64,000 bases of DNA, taken from Sphaerisporangium corydalis. GTDB taxonomy: Bacteria; Actinomycetota; Actinomycetes; Streptosporangiales; Streptosporangiaceae. Shown here piece after piece: positions 17,248-25,629 of the stretch (position 1 is its first letter; each line of letters starts with the position of its first letter). The position numbers and the translations under genes were made by a program. The DNA lies in NCBI RefSeq assembly GCF_025506355.1, contig NZ_JANZYP010000044.1, positions 1 to 64,000 on the forward strand. The letters run 5' to 3'. Under the pieces are notes generated by a model. The model did not search any database, was not told the origin of the DNA, and worked only from the letters and a program-made list of their open reading frames with translations.

Positions 17248-17877
17248 ATGGGTACCGACGACGGCGGGCGCGGGGGACTGCGTGAACGCAAGAAGCAGGA
17301 GACCCGCATCGCGCTGAGCTGGGCCGCCATCCGCCTCACCGTCGAGCGCGGGCTGGAGAACGTCCGCGTGGAGGACATCGCCGCCGAGGCCGGCGTCTCT
17401 CCCCGTACCTTCAACAACTACTTCGCCAGCAAGGGCGAGGCGATCGCCGCCCGGCACCTCGAGCGCACCCGGTCGATCGCGGACGAACTGCGCGCCCAGC
17501 CGGCGTCCAAACCCCTGTGGGAGGCCATCAACGACGCGGCGCTGGCCCGGTTCGCGCTCGGCCAGGAAGGCGACGCCCGGCACACGCGCGACCAGCAGTG
17601 GGTCGCCGGCATCCGCCTGATGATCGCCGAACCGGCCCTGCAGGGCGAGATGATCAAGGCGGGTGCGGTCGCCGCGGCCGAGCTCGCCGCGGCGGTCGCC
17701 GAGCGCACCGGCACCGACGTGACCCGCGACATGTACCCCAAGCTGGTGGCGGGCGCGGTGGGAGCGGCCTTCACCGTGGTCACGGAGCACTGGCTGCTCG
17801 CCGACCCCCCCGTCCCGATCATGACGCTCCTGGACGACGCCCTGCGCCGGCTCGCCGCCGGACTGCCCGCACCCTGA
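17248..17877 (+). CDS. TetR-family transcriptional regulator
   Basis: A 209-aa TetR protein with N-terminal helix-turn-helix (LRERKKQETRIALSWAAIRL, then VEDIAAEAGVSPRTFNNYFA) and a C-terminal ligand-binding domain of the MftR/TetR_C17 type (MYPKLVAGAVGAAFTVVTEHW). PRTFNNYF in the recognition helix is typical of regulators beside flavin monooxygenases or mycofactocin-type genes. The gene is 158 bp upstream of the FAD monooxygenase on the same strand and probably represses it. Confidence 0.9.
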   Translation: MGTDDGGRGGLRERKKQETRIALSWAAIRLTVERGLENVRVEDIAAEAGVSPRTFNNYFASKGEAIAARHLERTRSIADELRAQPASKPLWEAINDAALARFALGQEGDARHTRDQQWVAGIRLMIAEPALQGEMIKAGAVAAAELAAAVAERTGTDVTRDMYPKLVAGAVGAAFTVVTEHWLLADPPVPIMTLLDDALRRLAAGLPAP

Positions 17878-18035
17878 CCCCACCGCACCACCAAAGCGGA
17901 TCCCTCCACATCCCTAGATATCCGGCGCACGCCGCGCGGCCGTCATGGCGGGCGGCCCCGGATCCATGTGCCATGCCCTTTTCCGCGCCGGATCGACGCG
18001 CCATGCCGTAAATCCCCGCCACAAGGAGGACCACC

Positions 18036-19601
18036 ATGCCCGCCACCGCCCCCGAAGACGTCGTCATCGCCGGAGCAGGCCCCAACGGGCTGATGCTGGC
18101 CTGCGAGCTCAGCCTGGCCGGAGTACGGCCGCTGGTACTCGAGCGCCTGCCCGAACGCACCCAGGAGAACCGGGCCAACGGCCTGGTCGGCCAGGTGGTA
18201 CGCATGCTCGACCGCCGGGGCCTGTACCAACGCCTCAGCGGCGGCACCGAACCACCCAGCCCCAGTCCCTCGTTCGTGTTCGGCGCGATGCCCCTGGACC
18301 TCCGCACCCTGGACGACAACCCGCTGTACGGGCTGCCGGTGCCGCAGCGCCGCGTCGAGCAGATGCTGGAGGAACGCGCCACCGAACTTGGCGTCCGGAT
18401 CCGCCGGGGACACGAACTCACCGGGCTGTCGCAAGACGACCAGGGGGTCACCGCCGAGGTCACCGGCCCCGACGGCCCCTACCGGCTGCGCACCCGCTAT
18501 CTGGTCGGAGCCGACGGCGGGCACAGCCTCACGCGCAAGCTGTCCGGCATCGGCTTCCCCGGCGTCACCACCGACGGCACCATCTCGCGCACCGCGCACG
18601 TCTCCATCCCGCCCGCGATGATCGACCCGGCAACCGGCGGCCTCGACGTACCCGGCTACGGGATCATCCCGCCGTTCATGCACCACCGCACCGAACGCGG
18701 CCTGTTCGTGTTCGCCCCCTTCCCCTCCGGCCCGCCCCTGCTCAGCACCACCGAATGGGACCCCGCTGACGACGGCGACCGGCCGCTGACCGTGGAGGAG
18801 CTACGGGAAAGCGTCCAGCGCGTGCTCGGAGCCGACCTCCCGCTCGGCCCGCCCCCAGGTCAGGGCCCTCACCTGCTGCGCCGCGGGGCCGGCCGCAACA
18901 CCCGGCTGGCCGGCCGGTTCCGCGACCGCCGGGTGCTGCTGGCCGGCGACGCCGCCCACGTCCACTCCGCGATCGGCGGCCCCGGCCTCAACCTGGGCCT
19001 GCAGGACACGGTCAACCTCGGCTGGAAGCTCGCCGCCGAGATCCACGGCTGGGCCCCGCCCGGCCTGCTGGACAGCTACGAGACCGAACGGCGCCCCGCC
19101 GCCGAGCGCGTGGTCATGCACACCCAGGCACAGACCGCGCTCATCAAGCCCGGCGGTGAGATCACCGCGCTACGCGAGCTGTTCACGGAACTGCTCGCCG
19201 ACCGGCACAACGTCCAGCACGTCGCCGACATGATGGCCGGCGCCGACATCCGCTACGACATGGGGATCGACGACCCGCACCCGCTGGTCGGGCGATGGGC
19301 CCCCGACCTGCTGCTGGACACCCCGACCGGCCACGTCCGGCTCGCCGGCCTCACCGCGACCGCCCGGCCGCTGCTGCTGGACCTGACCGAGGACGCCTCA
19401 CCGGCCAAGGAGGCGGCGGCCTGGCACGATCGGGTCGACACCCTCACCACGCGCTGCCTGGACCCCAACCCCCCGGCCACCGCCCTGCTGCTCCGCCCGG
19501 ACGGCTACATCGCCTGGGCCTCGGCCGCCCCCCGCCCCACCCCCCACGAGCGCGACACCCTCCACGCGGCCCTGACCCGATGGTTCGGCGCGACCGGCTG
19601 A
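18036..19601 (+). CDS. FAD-dependent class A monooxygenase (PheA/TfdB type)
   Basis: A 521-aa flavoprotein hydroxylase. FAD-binding GAGPNG is at residues 13-18, the second NAD(P)H/FAD motif is YLVGADGGHSLTR, and the GD motif VLLAGDAAHVHSAIGGPGLN lies near residue 305. A C-terminal thioredoxin-like domain follows, as in phenol hydroxylase and rifampicin monooxygenase relatives. AAGGAGG precedes the ATG with good spacing. Likely role: NAD(P)H-dependent hydroxylation of an aromatic compound or antibiotic, induced through the upstream TetR regulator. The substrate is unknown. Confidence 0.92.
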   Translation: MPATAPEDVVIAGAGPNGLMLACELSLAGVRPLVLERLPERTQENRANGLVGQVVRMLDRRGLYQRLSGGTEPPSPSPSFVFGAMPLDLRTLDDNPLYGLPVPQRRVEQMLEERATELGVRIRRGHELTGLSQDDQGVTAEVTGPDGPYRLRTRYLVGADGGHSLTRKLSGIGFPGVTTDGTISRTAHVSIPPAMIDPATGGLDVPGYGIIPPFMHHRTERGLFVFAPFPSGPPLLSTTEWDPADDGDRPLTVEELRESVQRVLGADLPLGPPPGQGPHLLRRGAGRNTRLAGRFRDRRVLLAGDAAHVHSAIGGPGLNLGLQDTVNLGWKLAAEIHGWAPPGLLDSYETERRPAAERVVMHTQAQTALIKPGGEITALRELFTELLADRHNVQHVADMMAGADIRYDMGIDDPHPLVGRWAPDLLLDTPTGHVRLAGLTATARPLLLDLTEDASPAKEAAAWHDRVDTLTTRCLDPNPPATALLLRPDGYIAWASAAPRPTPHERDTLHAALTRWFGATG

Positions 19602-19655
19602 CCAAGACGCCACGCCCAGCGGCGGCCGGGTTGGAAGGGTTTGGCAGCGGTGTCT

Positions 19656-21326
19656 TCATGCCCCGGGCGGTCGGGTGACCGGTAGCACGACCCGTGAGAC
19701 CGACAGGTCGATCGTCCGGTGTGACGGCAGCATCCTCGTCGAGGTGGCCGGGTCGTCGCCCGTCCCCAGGTTCCGCTCCCAGCGCGGATGCGACCCGCCC
19801 GCGACGACCAGCCGAATCCTGTTGCCGCGCGCGAACCGGTGCGCGACGGCGTCGAGCTCCACCCGGACCACGCCCTGGGGCGCCGAAGGGCCGAGCCGGA
19901 CGAACCCGTCGCCGACGTTGCGTGAGCGGCCCCGGGCGTCCACTTCCGACACGCGTACGAACAGGTCGGCGAAGGGGTTGTCGGAACCGTGGCCCAGTTC
20001 CACGACCGGGCTGCCGACGACCTCGACCTCGGTGGTCAATGGGTCCGACGTGAACGCCAGCACGTCGGGACGCGAGGCGAGCGCGCTGTCATCGGTGTAG
20101 CCCGCGGTCACTCCGGGGGAGACCTGCGTGACGAACGCTCCACCGTACGTGGGGGTCGGCCGGGCCGGGTCGTAGGTGAACCCGGTCACTTCTCCCGTGC
20201 CGGCCGGTCGGGCGGCCAGGAGTCCGCCGGAGCGGGGATACAGGATCCGCTCGTCCGTCACCGGCGGCCAGCGGGGGAGATCGCGCCAGCCCTCGTTCCC
20301 ACCGCTGACGAACACCTTGACCGGCATGGCGCGGTGCCGGGCACCGGATCCGGCCAGATGCTCGTCGAACCAGGCGAGGGCCTCGGGAAGCAGGACGCGG
20401 GCACCCTCGGCACCCCCCTGGGCATGCGTCCACGGGCCCATGGTGAGTCCGGCGTCGACCCCCCGATCGGCCAGCCGCGTGTACCCCGCCAGCGTCTGGC
20501 GGAGGAAGCCGTCCTGCCAGCCGCCCTGGATCAACACAGGGACGCGCACCCGATCCAGCGCTTCACTCAGGTCGGCGCGCTTCCACCATGGGTCGCCCAG
20601 ATCCCGCCGGCCGACCCACTCGCGGTACCAGGGCGCCTTCCCGTCCATCAGCTTCTCGGCGGCGCCGGTCAGGGGAAGCGCCGCCAGGGCCTTCCTGATA
20701 CGGCCCCGGGACGAGAGGACCGCGAACATGCGCGGCAGGATGGGCTTGTCCTGCTTGGTCGTGACGAACGACCATTCGACCATCGTGCTGAGCAGGAACG
20801 CCCCGCCGGTGTAGACGAACGCGCCGAAGTCGTGCGGCGCGCAGGCGATGACCGCGGTCGCCAGTTCTGGAGGCGGGTCCACCAGCGACGCCCACGCGGC
20901 GAAGCCGACAGATGAGTAGCCGTGGGCGGCGAAGCGCCCGTCGAACCACGGCCGCTCGCGCATCCAGGCGACGATGTCGGCCGCGTCGTCGACATCCCGC
21001 ATGTGCGGCTCGAAGGTCCCTCCCGATCCGAACGTCCCCCGGCACCGGACCAGCACGACCCGATAGCCACGGCAGGCGAACATCCCGCCCGTCATCGCCG
21101 CGCCGACCATGTTGTAGCCGTAAGGCGAGGTGACGAGAATGGTTCCTGACGCCGTCCCCTCCGGCTCCAGGAGATCCGCCAGCAGCTCGACGCCGTCCCT
21201 CATCGGGATCCGCACGTCGCGGGTCACGCTGTAGTCGTTCCTCGAAGCGGGCAGCCGGGCGTACTTCGTCCACAGCAGGTCGGCGAGCCGTCGCCCGAGC
21301 GTCCGATCCCTGGCTCGTTGGTTCAT
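19656..21326 (-). CDS. CocE/NonD-family serine hydrolase (X-Pro dipeptidyl-peptidase-like)
   Basis: A 556-aa hydrolase. The N-terminal domain has VRIPMRDGVELLADLLEP, the nucleophile motif GYSSVG with Ser138, acid GGWQDGF and His in GPWTHAQ. A C-terminal jelly-roll domain (VELDAVAHRFARGNRIRLVV) completes the X-Pro/CocE architecture. No signal peptide is seen, so it acts in the cytoplasm, on acyl esters or acylated peptides/antibiotics. ATG 21326 is preceded by GGAGGAG. It is divergent from a MarR-type regulator with a perfect inverted repeat between them. Confidence 0.92.
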   Translation of the reverse strand: MNQRARDRTLGRRLADLLWTKYARLPASRNDYSVTRDVRIPMRDGVELLADLLEPEGTASGTILVTSPYGYNMVGAAMTGGMFACRGYRVVLVRCRGTFGSGGTFEPHMRDVDDAADIVAWMRERPWFDGRFAAHGYSSVGFAAWASLVDPPPELATAVIACAPHDFGAFVYTGGAFLLSTMVEWSFVTTKQDKPILPRMFAVLSSRGRIRKALAALPLTGAAEKLMDGKAPWYREWVGRRDLGDPWWKRADLSEALDRVRVPVLIQGGWQDGFLRQTLAGYTRLADRGVDAGLTMGPWTHAQGGAEGARVLLPEALAWFDEHLAGSGARHRAMPVKVFVSGGNEGWRDLPRWPPVTDERILYPRSGGLLAARPAGTGEVTGFTYDPARPTPTYGGAFVTQVSPGVTAGYTDDSALASRPDVLAFTSDPLTTEVEVVGSPVVELGHGSDNPFADLFVRVSEVDARGRSRNVGDGFVRLGPSAPQGVVRVELDAVAHRFARGNRIRLVVAGGSHPRWERNLGTGDDPATSTRMLPSHRTIDLSVSRVVLPVTRPPGA

Positions 21327-21377
21327 CTCTCCTCCACACCACAACTTCCGTCGCCTCGCTTGGCACACAGTAACACC

Positions 21378-21401
21378 AACTTTCAATAATCACTGAAAGT
21401 T
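21378..21401. promoter_or_regulatory. Inverted repeat, probable MarR-type operator
   Basis: AACTTTCA at 21378-21385 and its exact complement TGAAAGTT at 21394-21401, separated by eight bases, lie between the divergent CocE-type hydrolase and the MarR-type regulator. It is one of the most AT-rich spots in the window. Position and symmetry suit a site bound by the regulator to control both genes. Confidence 0.6.
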
Positions 21402-21447
21402 CATGCCACTGCGGTACTCTTGCGACGAGATGATCGAAGGGAGCGCC

Positions 21448-21954
21448 GTGCGCGAAGACGAGATGTTGGAAGCGAGTGTCGTGCGCGAGAACAAGATGGA
21501 CGAGCTCGGCAAATTCGTCGAACGCTTCGCCTCCACCCTCGCCGACGCCGGCTTCCCCCGCCTCGCCGCCCGCGTCTTCGCGACCCTCCTGGCCAGCGAG
21601 AGCGGCCGGATGACCGCGACCGAACTCGCGGAACGCCTGCACGCCAGCACCGGCGGGGTCTCGGGCGCCGTCCGCTACCTGGTCCAGATCCGCCTCATCC
21701 GCACAGAACGGGACCCGGGAACGCGCCGCCACGCCTACGTCGTGGACGGCTCGTGGTACGAGTCCACGTTCCTCGCGAACCCGTTCCTCGAAAAAGGCGA
21801 GGCCGACCTGCGAGAAGGCATCGCCGTCCTGGGCGACTCACCAGCGGCCGACCGGCTGAACGAGACGCTCGAACTCATCCAGTTCCTCAGGGACGAGACC
21901 CGCGCGATGATGCGCCGCTGGCACGCCCGCAAGGCGGCACCGCGAACACGGTGA
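21448..21954 (+). CDS. MarR/GbsR-like transcriptional regulator
   Basis: A 168-aa winged-helix protein: FVERFASTLADAGFPRLAAR, ESGRMTATELAERLHASTGG, and VQIRLIRTERDPGTRRHAYV form the DNA-binding domain; a C-terminal helical hairpin mediates dimerisation. I chose GTG 21448 because AAGGGAG sits four bases upstream and because ATG 21403 would abut the operator. The N-terminus contains a near-duplicate peptide (VREDEMLEA / VRENKMDEL), so the exact start is uncertain. Likely represses itself and the divergent hydrolase gene. Confidence 0.82.
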   Translation: MREDEMLEASVVRENKMDELGKFVERFASTLADAGFPRLAARVFATLLASESGRMTATELAERLHASTGGVSGAVRYLVQIRLIRTERDPGTRRHAYVVDGSWYESTFLANPFLEKGEADLREGIAVLGDSPAADRLNETLELIQFLRDETRAMMRRWHARKAAPRTR

Positions 21955-22101
21955 CTCATCTTTCCCAGAGAGGCCGAGCACGGCGACCGCCACGGGAATG
22001 GTCCGGCGCACCATGGTGTCTCAGAGCACGGACGCTCCGCCCCGCGTCTGACGGAGAGATCAGAGCCCGCTTCCGCGCTTTTAGGAATAGCGGGGTTTCG
22101 G

Positions 22102-22479
22102 TCAACCGGCAGGGTCGGTGAGGTGGTAGCGGGCGGTGGTGAGGGCCACGTCGATGTCGATACCGAGTTCGCGGACCGTGGCCGCGTAGGCGCGGGCGGC
22201 GTCGGTGAGGCGGGCGGTGCGCTCGGTTTCGAGGACCGCGGGGATGTCGCGCACGACGGTGCCCTGGCCCGCCCGGCCACGCAGGTAACCCGCGGCCTCC
22301 AGTTCGCGGTAAGCGCGAGCGACCGTCCCCGCTGCCAGGCCGAGGTCGCGGGCGAGTTGCCGAATGCTCGGGAGGCGAGCGCCGACCGCCAGCTTCCCGG
22401 TACGGATCAGCGCGGCGATCTGGGTCCTGAGCTGCTCGTACGGCGGAGTGGCCGCGTCCGGATCGATCTCAACGATCAC
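22102..22479 (-). CDS. GntR-family transcriptional regulator, YtrA type
   Basis: A 125-aa short GntR protein. Residues 5-75 form the winged helix (PPYEQLRTQIAALIRTGKL, RLPSIRQLARDLGLAAGTVA, GYLRGRAGQGTVV) and the C-terminus is a two-helix dimerisation unit, as in YtrA-type regulators that control membrane-protein or ABC operons under envelope stress. GTG 22479 overlaps the stop of the DUF1648-like gene by four bases, so the two genes form an operon. Confidence 0.9.
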   Translation of the reverse strand: MIVEIDPDAATPPYEQLRTQIAALIRTGKLAVGARLPSIRQLARDLGLAAGTVARAYRELEAAGYLRGRAGQGTVVRDIPAVLETERTARLTDAARAYAATVRELGIDIDVALTTARYHLTDPAG

Positions 22480-23291
22480 GCCGGGACCTTCGTGGCGGGG
22501 CGCGGCCGGGTCCGGATGCCGAACCAGGAGTACAGCGCCGCCAGCAGCATCGCGCAAGCCAGCACGTTCATGACCCAGTTGTAAGGCTCAGGGGCGTCGA
22601 GGTCGAGCAGCATGGCCCACATCGCGTCGAGGGCCGCCAGGCACATCAGGGCCAGCGACGCCCCGCTGATGGTCTGCAGCGAGCTCGCCCGGATCCCGTC
22701 GTCGGCCTCGCCGAGGTCGGCGGCGCGCACCGGCCGGGGGCGCATGACGATGAACCGGCACGCCAGCCACAGGACGGCCGTGGCCAGCACGATGCCCGCC
22801 AGGTCGAGGATCACCTGGGACGATGGCACCTTGGCCTGCGCGGCTTTGGGCCACACCTGGTAGAGCCAGGTATGAACGCCCAGCGCCGCGACGATGAGAA
22901 CCGGACCCCAGCGCGCTCCCCAGGTCAGGCGGTCACCGGGTCTGCGCACCACGAGGGAGGCTCGGCGCCGGCCTTCGGGCATCGGCAAGGGCGCCCCGAC
23001 CTCGGCGGCTATCGCACCGACCAGGTATCCGGCGACGCCCAGGAAGTAGTGGTAGCCGCTGGAGGTGAGCACGCCGGCCGCGAGCCAGCCGATCGCCCCG
23101 CCCCCGGCCCGCCATCTGCTTGTTCTGGCCAGGTAGGCCGAGAGAACCGGTCTGGTACCGCGAGTGAGGGTGACGTCGTATTCGGTGGCGAACCGGGCGA
23201 CCCGCCTCCCGGACACCGGCCGGAAACCGATCAGCAACACCAGGACGGGTACGACCAGCAGTCCGACGAGCTTGGCCGTCATCGGTGACAT
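22476..23291 (-). CDS. DUF1648-like multi-helix membrane protein
   Basis: A 271-aa membrane protein with about seven hydrophobic segments. It begins LVGLLVVPVLVLLIGF, continues with RFATEYDVTLTRG-like polar loops and ends with WVMNVLACAMLLAALYSWFG. The FGVRV-type first half resembles DUF1648/DUF5808 proteins that are commonly encoded with YtrA-type GntR regulators. ATG 23291 is preceded by GGGAGG. Function unknown; sensing or exporting a membrane-active compound is the usual guess. The gene overlaps gntR and is preceded by an inverted repeat at 23313-23336. Confidence 0.7.
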   Translation of the reverse strand: MSPMTAKLVGLLVVPVLVLLIGFRPVSGRRVARFATEYDVTLTRGTRPVLSAYLARTSRWRAGGGAIGWLAAGVLTSSGYHYFLGVAGYLVGAIAAEVGAPLPMPEGRRRASLVVRRPGDRLTWGARWGPVLIVAALGVHTWLYQVWPKAAQAKVPSSQVILDLAGIVLATAVLWLACRFIVMRPRPVRAADLGEADDGIRASSLQTISGASLALMCLAALDAMWAMLLDLDAPEPYNWVMNVLACAMLLAALYSWFGIRTRPRPATKVPA

Positions 23292-23312
23292 GGCACGCCT
23301 CCCTTGCCCACC

Positions 23313-23336
23313 AATGTACCAATGCGCCGATACATT
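23313..23336. promoter_or_regulatory. Inverted repeat upstream of the DUF1648-like/gntR operon
   Basis: AATGTA (23313-23318) and TACATT (23331-23336) are exact complements separated by 12 bases, 22 bases upstream of the ATG at 23291. The spacing resembles YtrA-type operators, so it may be the site bound by the GntR protein encoded in this operon. Confidence 0.45.
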
Positions 23337-23431
23337 TGATACGTCGAATCCGACGTTGGAATCGCCCAGCCGTGGCAACTCGCGAAGACCCCCCACGCCG
23401 AAGTCGCCCGGGCCCACGTATGATGATGAAT

Positions 23432-23449
23432 GCTTCATGGTAAAGTCAC
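23432..23449. promoter_or_regulatory. Second copy of the MarR-type operator core
   Basis: GCTTCATGGTAAAGTCAC matches 17 of 18 bases of the operator core upstream of the MarR gene (24210-24227). It sits directly in front of the truncated monooxygenase coding sequence, showing that this gene once shared the regulator. Confidence 0.6.
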
Positions 23450-24139
23450 GGCGCGGACGGCGCGTGGTCGCGGGTGCGGCCCCTGCTCAGCGACGCCACC
23501 CCCGAGTACGGCGGCACCTCGTTCGTGGAGACCTTCCTGTTCGACGGGGACGACCGTCACCCGGCCACCGCGAAAGCGGTCGGTGGCGGGTCGCTGTTCG
23601 TGTTCGACCCGAATGCGAGCTGGAAGAGGATCGATGTCCACCGGGAGGGCGACAGGACCCTGCACGCCTACCTGACGCTGTCCAAGCCGCTGGACTGGTT
23701 CGCCGGCATCGACTTCACCGATCCCGCCGCGGCGACCGCCCGGATCGCGCGGGAGGTCGACGGCTGGGCCCCCGAACTGGCCGCGCTGATCACCGGCAGT
23801 GACACCGGCCCGGTCCACCGCCCCCACTACGCGCTGCCGGTCGAGCACCGATGGGACAGGGTGGCGGGGGTGACCCTGCTCGGTGACGCCGCCCACCTGC
23901 AGCCCCCGAACGGCGAGGGCGCCAACCTGGCCATGCAGGACGGCGCCGAACTCGGCGCGGCCATCGCCGCGCACCCCGGCGACATCGAGGCCGCGCTCAC
24001 CGAATACGAGCAGGCGATGTTCCCCCGCAGCGCCGCGGCCGCGGCCCAGGGCGCCGCCTTCAACAAGGTACTTCTGGGCGACAACGCGCCCCAGAATCTG
24101 ATCGGCATACTCACCGGGTCATACCAGTGGTCGGAGTGA
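23450..24139 (+). pseudogene. C-terminal part of a TetX-like FAD monooxygenase, N-terminus lost
   Basis: The frame starts abruptly at the conserved GADGAWSRVRPLLSDATPEY motif, which normally lies near residue 150 of this family, and continues to the end with the GD motif GVTLLGDAAHLQPPNGEGAN and the C-terminal helix. The FAD-binding GxGxxG half is missing. An in-frame TAA stands three codons before the motif, and the only possible start is GTG 23474, within the motif. The junction abuts an operator-like repeat (23432-23449). Without the Rossmann half it cannot bind FAD normally, so it is probably dead. Confidence 0.85.
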
Positions 24140-24200
24140 GGGCCGGGAGGTCTCACCGGGGATGTGAACGGTGACCGGGCGGCTCCGGGCGTTCCTCTTC

Positions 24201-24233
24201 CGCCAAGTGGCTTCACGGTAAAGTCACTTGGCG
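24201..24233. promoter_or_regulatory. Near-perfect 33-bp palindrome, probable MarR operator
   Basis: Arms CGCCAAGTG (24201-24209) and CACTTGGCG (24225-24233) are exact complements; the inner CTTCACGGTAAAG is itself almost symmetric about G24217. Only two of 16 base pairs mismatch. It lies 70 bp upstream of the MarR start and its core recurs at 23432-23449 before the broken monooxygenase. A site for the downstream MarR protein is very likely. Confidence 0.7.
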
Positions 24234-24302
24234 ACGAGTACATGGCCGAGCGGGAACGCGGCGACAGGTCGCGATCCGCGCCCAGGAGAAGGGATCCTCG
24301 CT

Positions 24303-24797
24303 TTGACGGAAGGAACGTATCGCGAGGGCATGCCCCAAGGGGACCGCGTCATCGACGCGATGCGGGTCTACTCCGCCGACTATTCCGAGATGACGCACCA
24401 TTTCGCTCGGTGGCTCGGGGTGCACACCGCGGACGCGGCCGCGTTCGCCGAGATCCTTTCCGCGCAGCGGGCGGGCGCGCCCCTGACCCCGATCAAGCTG
24501 TCCAAGAGAATCGGGCTGACGTCGGGTGCGACCGCGACCCTTCTCAATCGCCTCGAAGGCGCCGGGCTGGTCGCACGCTCCCGCGAACACAGCGACCGCC
24601 GGCGGGTGACCCTCCGCGCCACACCTGGCAGCGGCCGCGACGCGAGCGTCGTCTTCGAGCCGGTCGCCGAACGAGTGGGCGCCATGATGAACGAGTATCC
24701 CGCCGAGTTCCTCAAGGACGTCGAGTCGTTCCTCGACCACCTCCATTCCGTCCTGCGGGAAGCGATCCGGACGCTGCAGGAAACGGCACCGAAGTAG
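24303..24797 (+). CDS. MarR-family transcriptional regulator
   Basis: A 164-aa MarR protein: HFARWLGVHTADAAAFAEIL, LTPIKLSKRIGLTSGATATL, then the wing SREHSDRRRVTLRATP with the conserved D-x-R-x-x-x-x-x-L. TTG 24303 was chosen because AGGAGAAGGG lies at the right distance; ATG 24330 is the alternative. Its natural partner is the flavin monooxygenase whose remnant precedes it, so the regulator has outlived its target, or now controls something else. Confidence 0.88.
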   Translation: MTEGTYREGMPQGDRVIDAMRVYSADYSEMTHHFARWLGVHTADAAAFAEILSAQRAGAPLTPIKLSKRIGLTSGATATLLNRLEGAGLVARSREHSDRRRVTLRATPGSGRDASVVFEPVAERVGAMMNEYPAEFLKDVESFLDHLHSVLREAIRTLQETAPK

Positions 24798-24812
24798 TGG
24801 GCGGGCGTCGCC

Positions 24813-25544
24813 TCAGCCGAGGTCGGACGTTGAGCGTGCCCCCTGGGTGCGCAGCCAGGTGGCGAGGTCGTCGGCGCCCGCGCGCAGCGCGGCGTCCAGC
24901 GGTGTGAGGTCGTCGTAGCCGACCCAGTTGACGTCCCCGCCACGCTCCAGGAAGAACCGCGCGGCCTCGCGCTGACCGCCGTGGCAGGAGGACCACAGGC
25001 CGTGGGTGATCTCCTCGGCGCCCGGCTGCCGCTCACCGGTGAAATGGGCGGTCACGCGATCCATCAGGCCGAGGGTCGCCGACTCCCACAGCGTGGTGGT
25101 GGCCCCCCGTTCGACCAGGCGGCGGGCGGCGTTCCACTGGCCGAACGCGCACGCGTCCGTGATCGCGGTGCCACCGGTGCCAATGCACGATCCGGGCGCC
25201 TCGATTTCCGCGCCGGCGTCCAGGAGCGCGTCCAGGACCGGGACGTCGTCACTGCTGGCCGCCCAGTGCAGCGGCGTCTCGGTGTGACCGCCCTCGAACG
25301 GGGCGTTCGGATCCGCGCCCGCCTCGACCAGCGCGGCCACGGTCTGCGGGCCGTTCGGATAATGGCCGGGCCAGTCGGTCACCACATGCAGCAAGGTCCG
25401 TGACATGCCGCCCTGATCCCCGAACCGGGCGGTCGCCAGCCCCGGATGCTCCCGCAGCAGGCGTCCCAGCCGTTCGACGTCGCCGTCGTGAACCGCGCCG
25501 ATCGCCGCGACGGCGACCGGGTCCTCCGTGCCCAGATAAGCCAT
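24813..25544 (-). CDS. Ankyrin-repeat protein
   Basis: A 243-aa protein built of ankyrin repeats: AAIGAVHDGDVERLGRLLRE, TVAALVEAGADPNAPFEGGH, TPLHWAASSDDVPVLDALLD, AITDACAFGQWNAARRLVER, and LTPLDAALRAGADDLATWL. No catalytic domain, signal or membrane helix is present, so it is a cytoplasmic protein-binding scaffold. ATG 25544 has GGAGG nine bases upstream. Single-domain ankyrin proteins of this length are common in actinomycetes, with no known role. Convergent with the MarR gene. Confidence 0.88.
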   Translation of the reverse strand: MAYLGTEDPVAVAAIGAVHDGDVERLGRLLREHPGLATARFGDQGGMSRTLLHVVTDWPGHYPNGPQTVAALVEAGADPNAPFEGGHTETPLHWAASSDDVPVLDALLDAGAEIEAPGSCIGTGGTAITDACAFGQWNAARRLVERGATTTLWESATLGLMDRVTAHFTGERQPGAEEITHGLWSSCHGGQREAARFFLERGGDVNWVGYDDLTPLDAALRAGADDLATWLRTQGARSTSDLG

Positions 25545-25629
25545 GCCCGACATCCTCCCGCCCCGTAACGATCTTTGGTCGGCGCAGCTGTTATCGTGAC
25601 CAACTCGATCGAGGGGGAGAGACCAGCAC

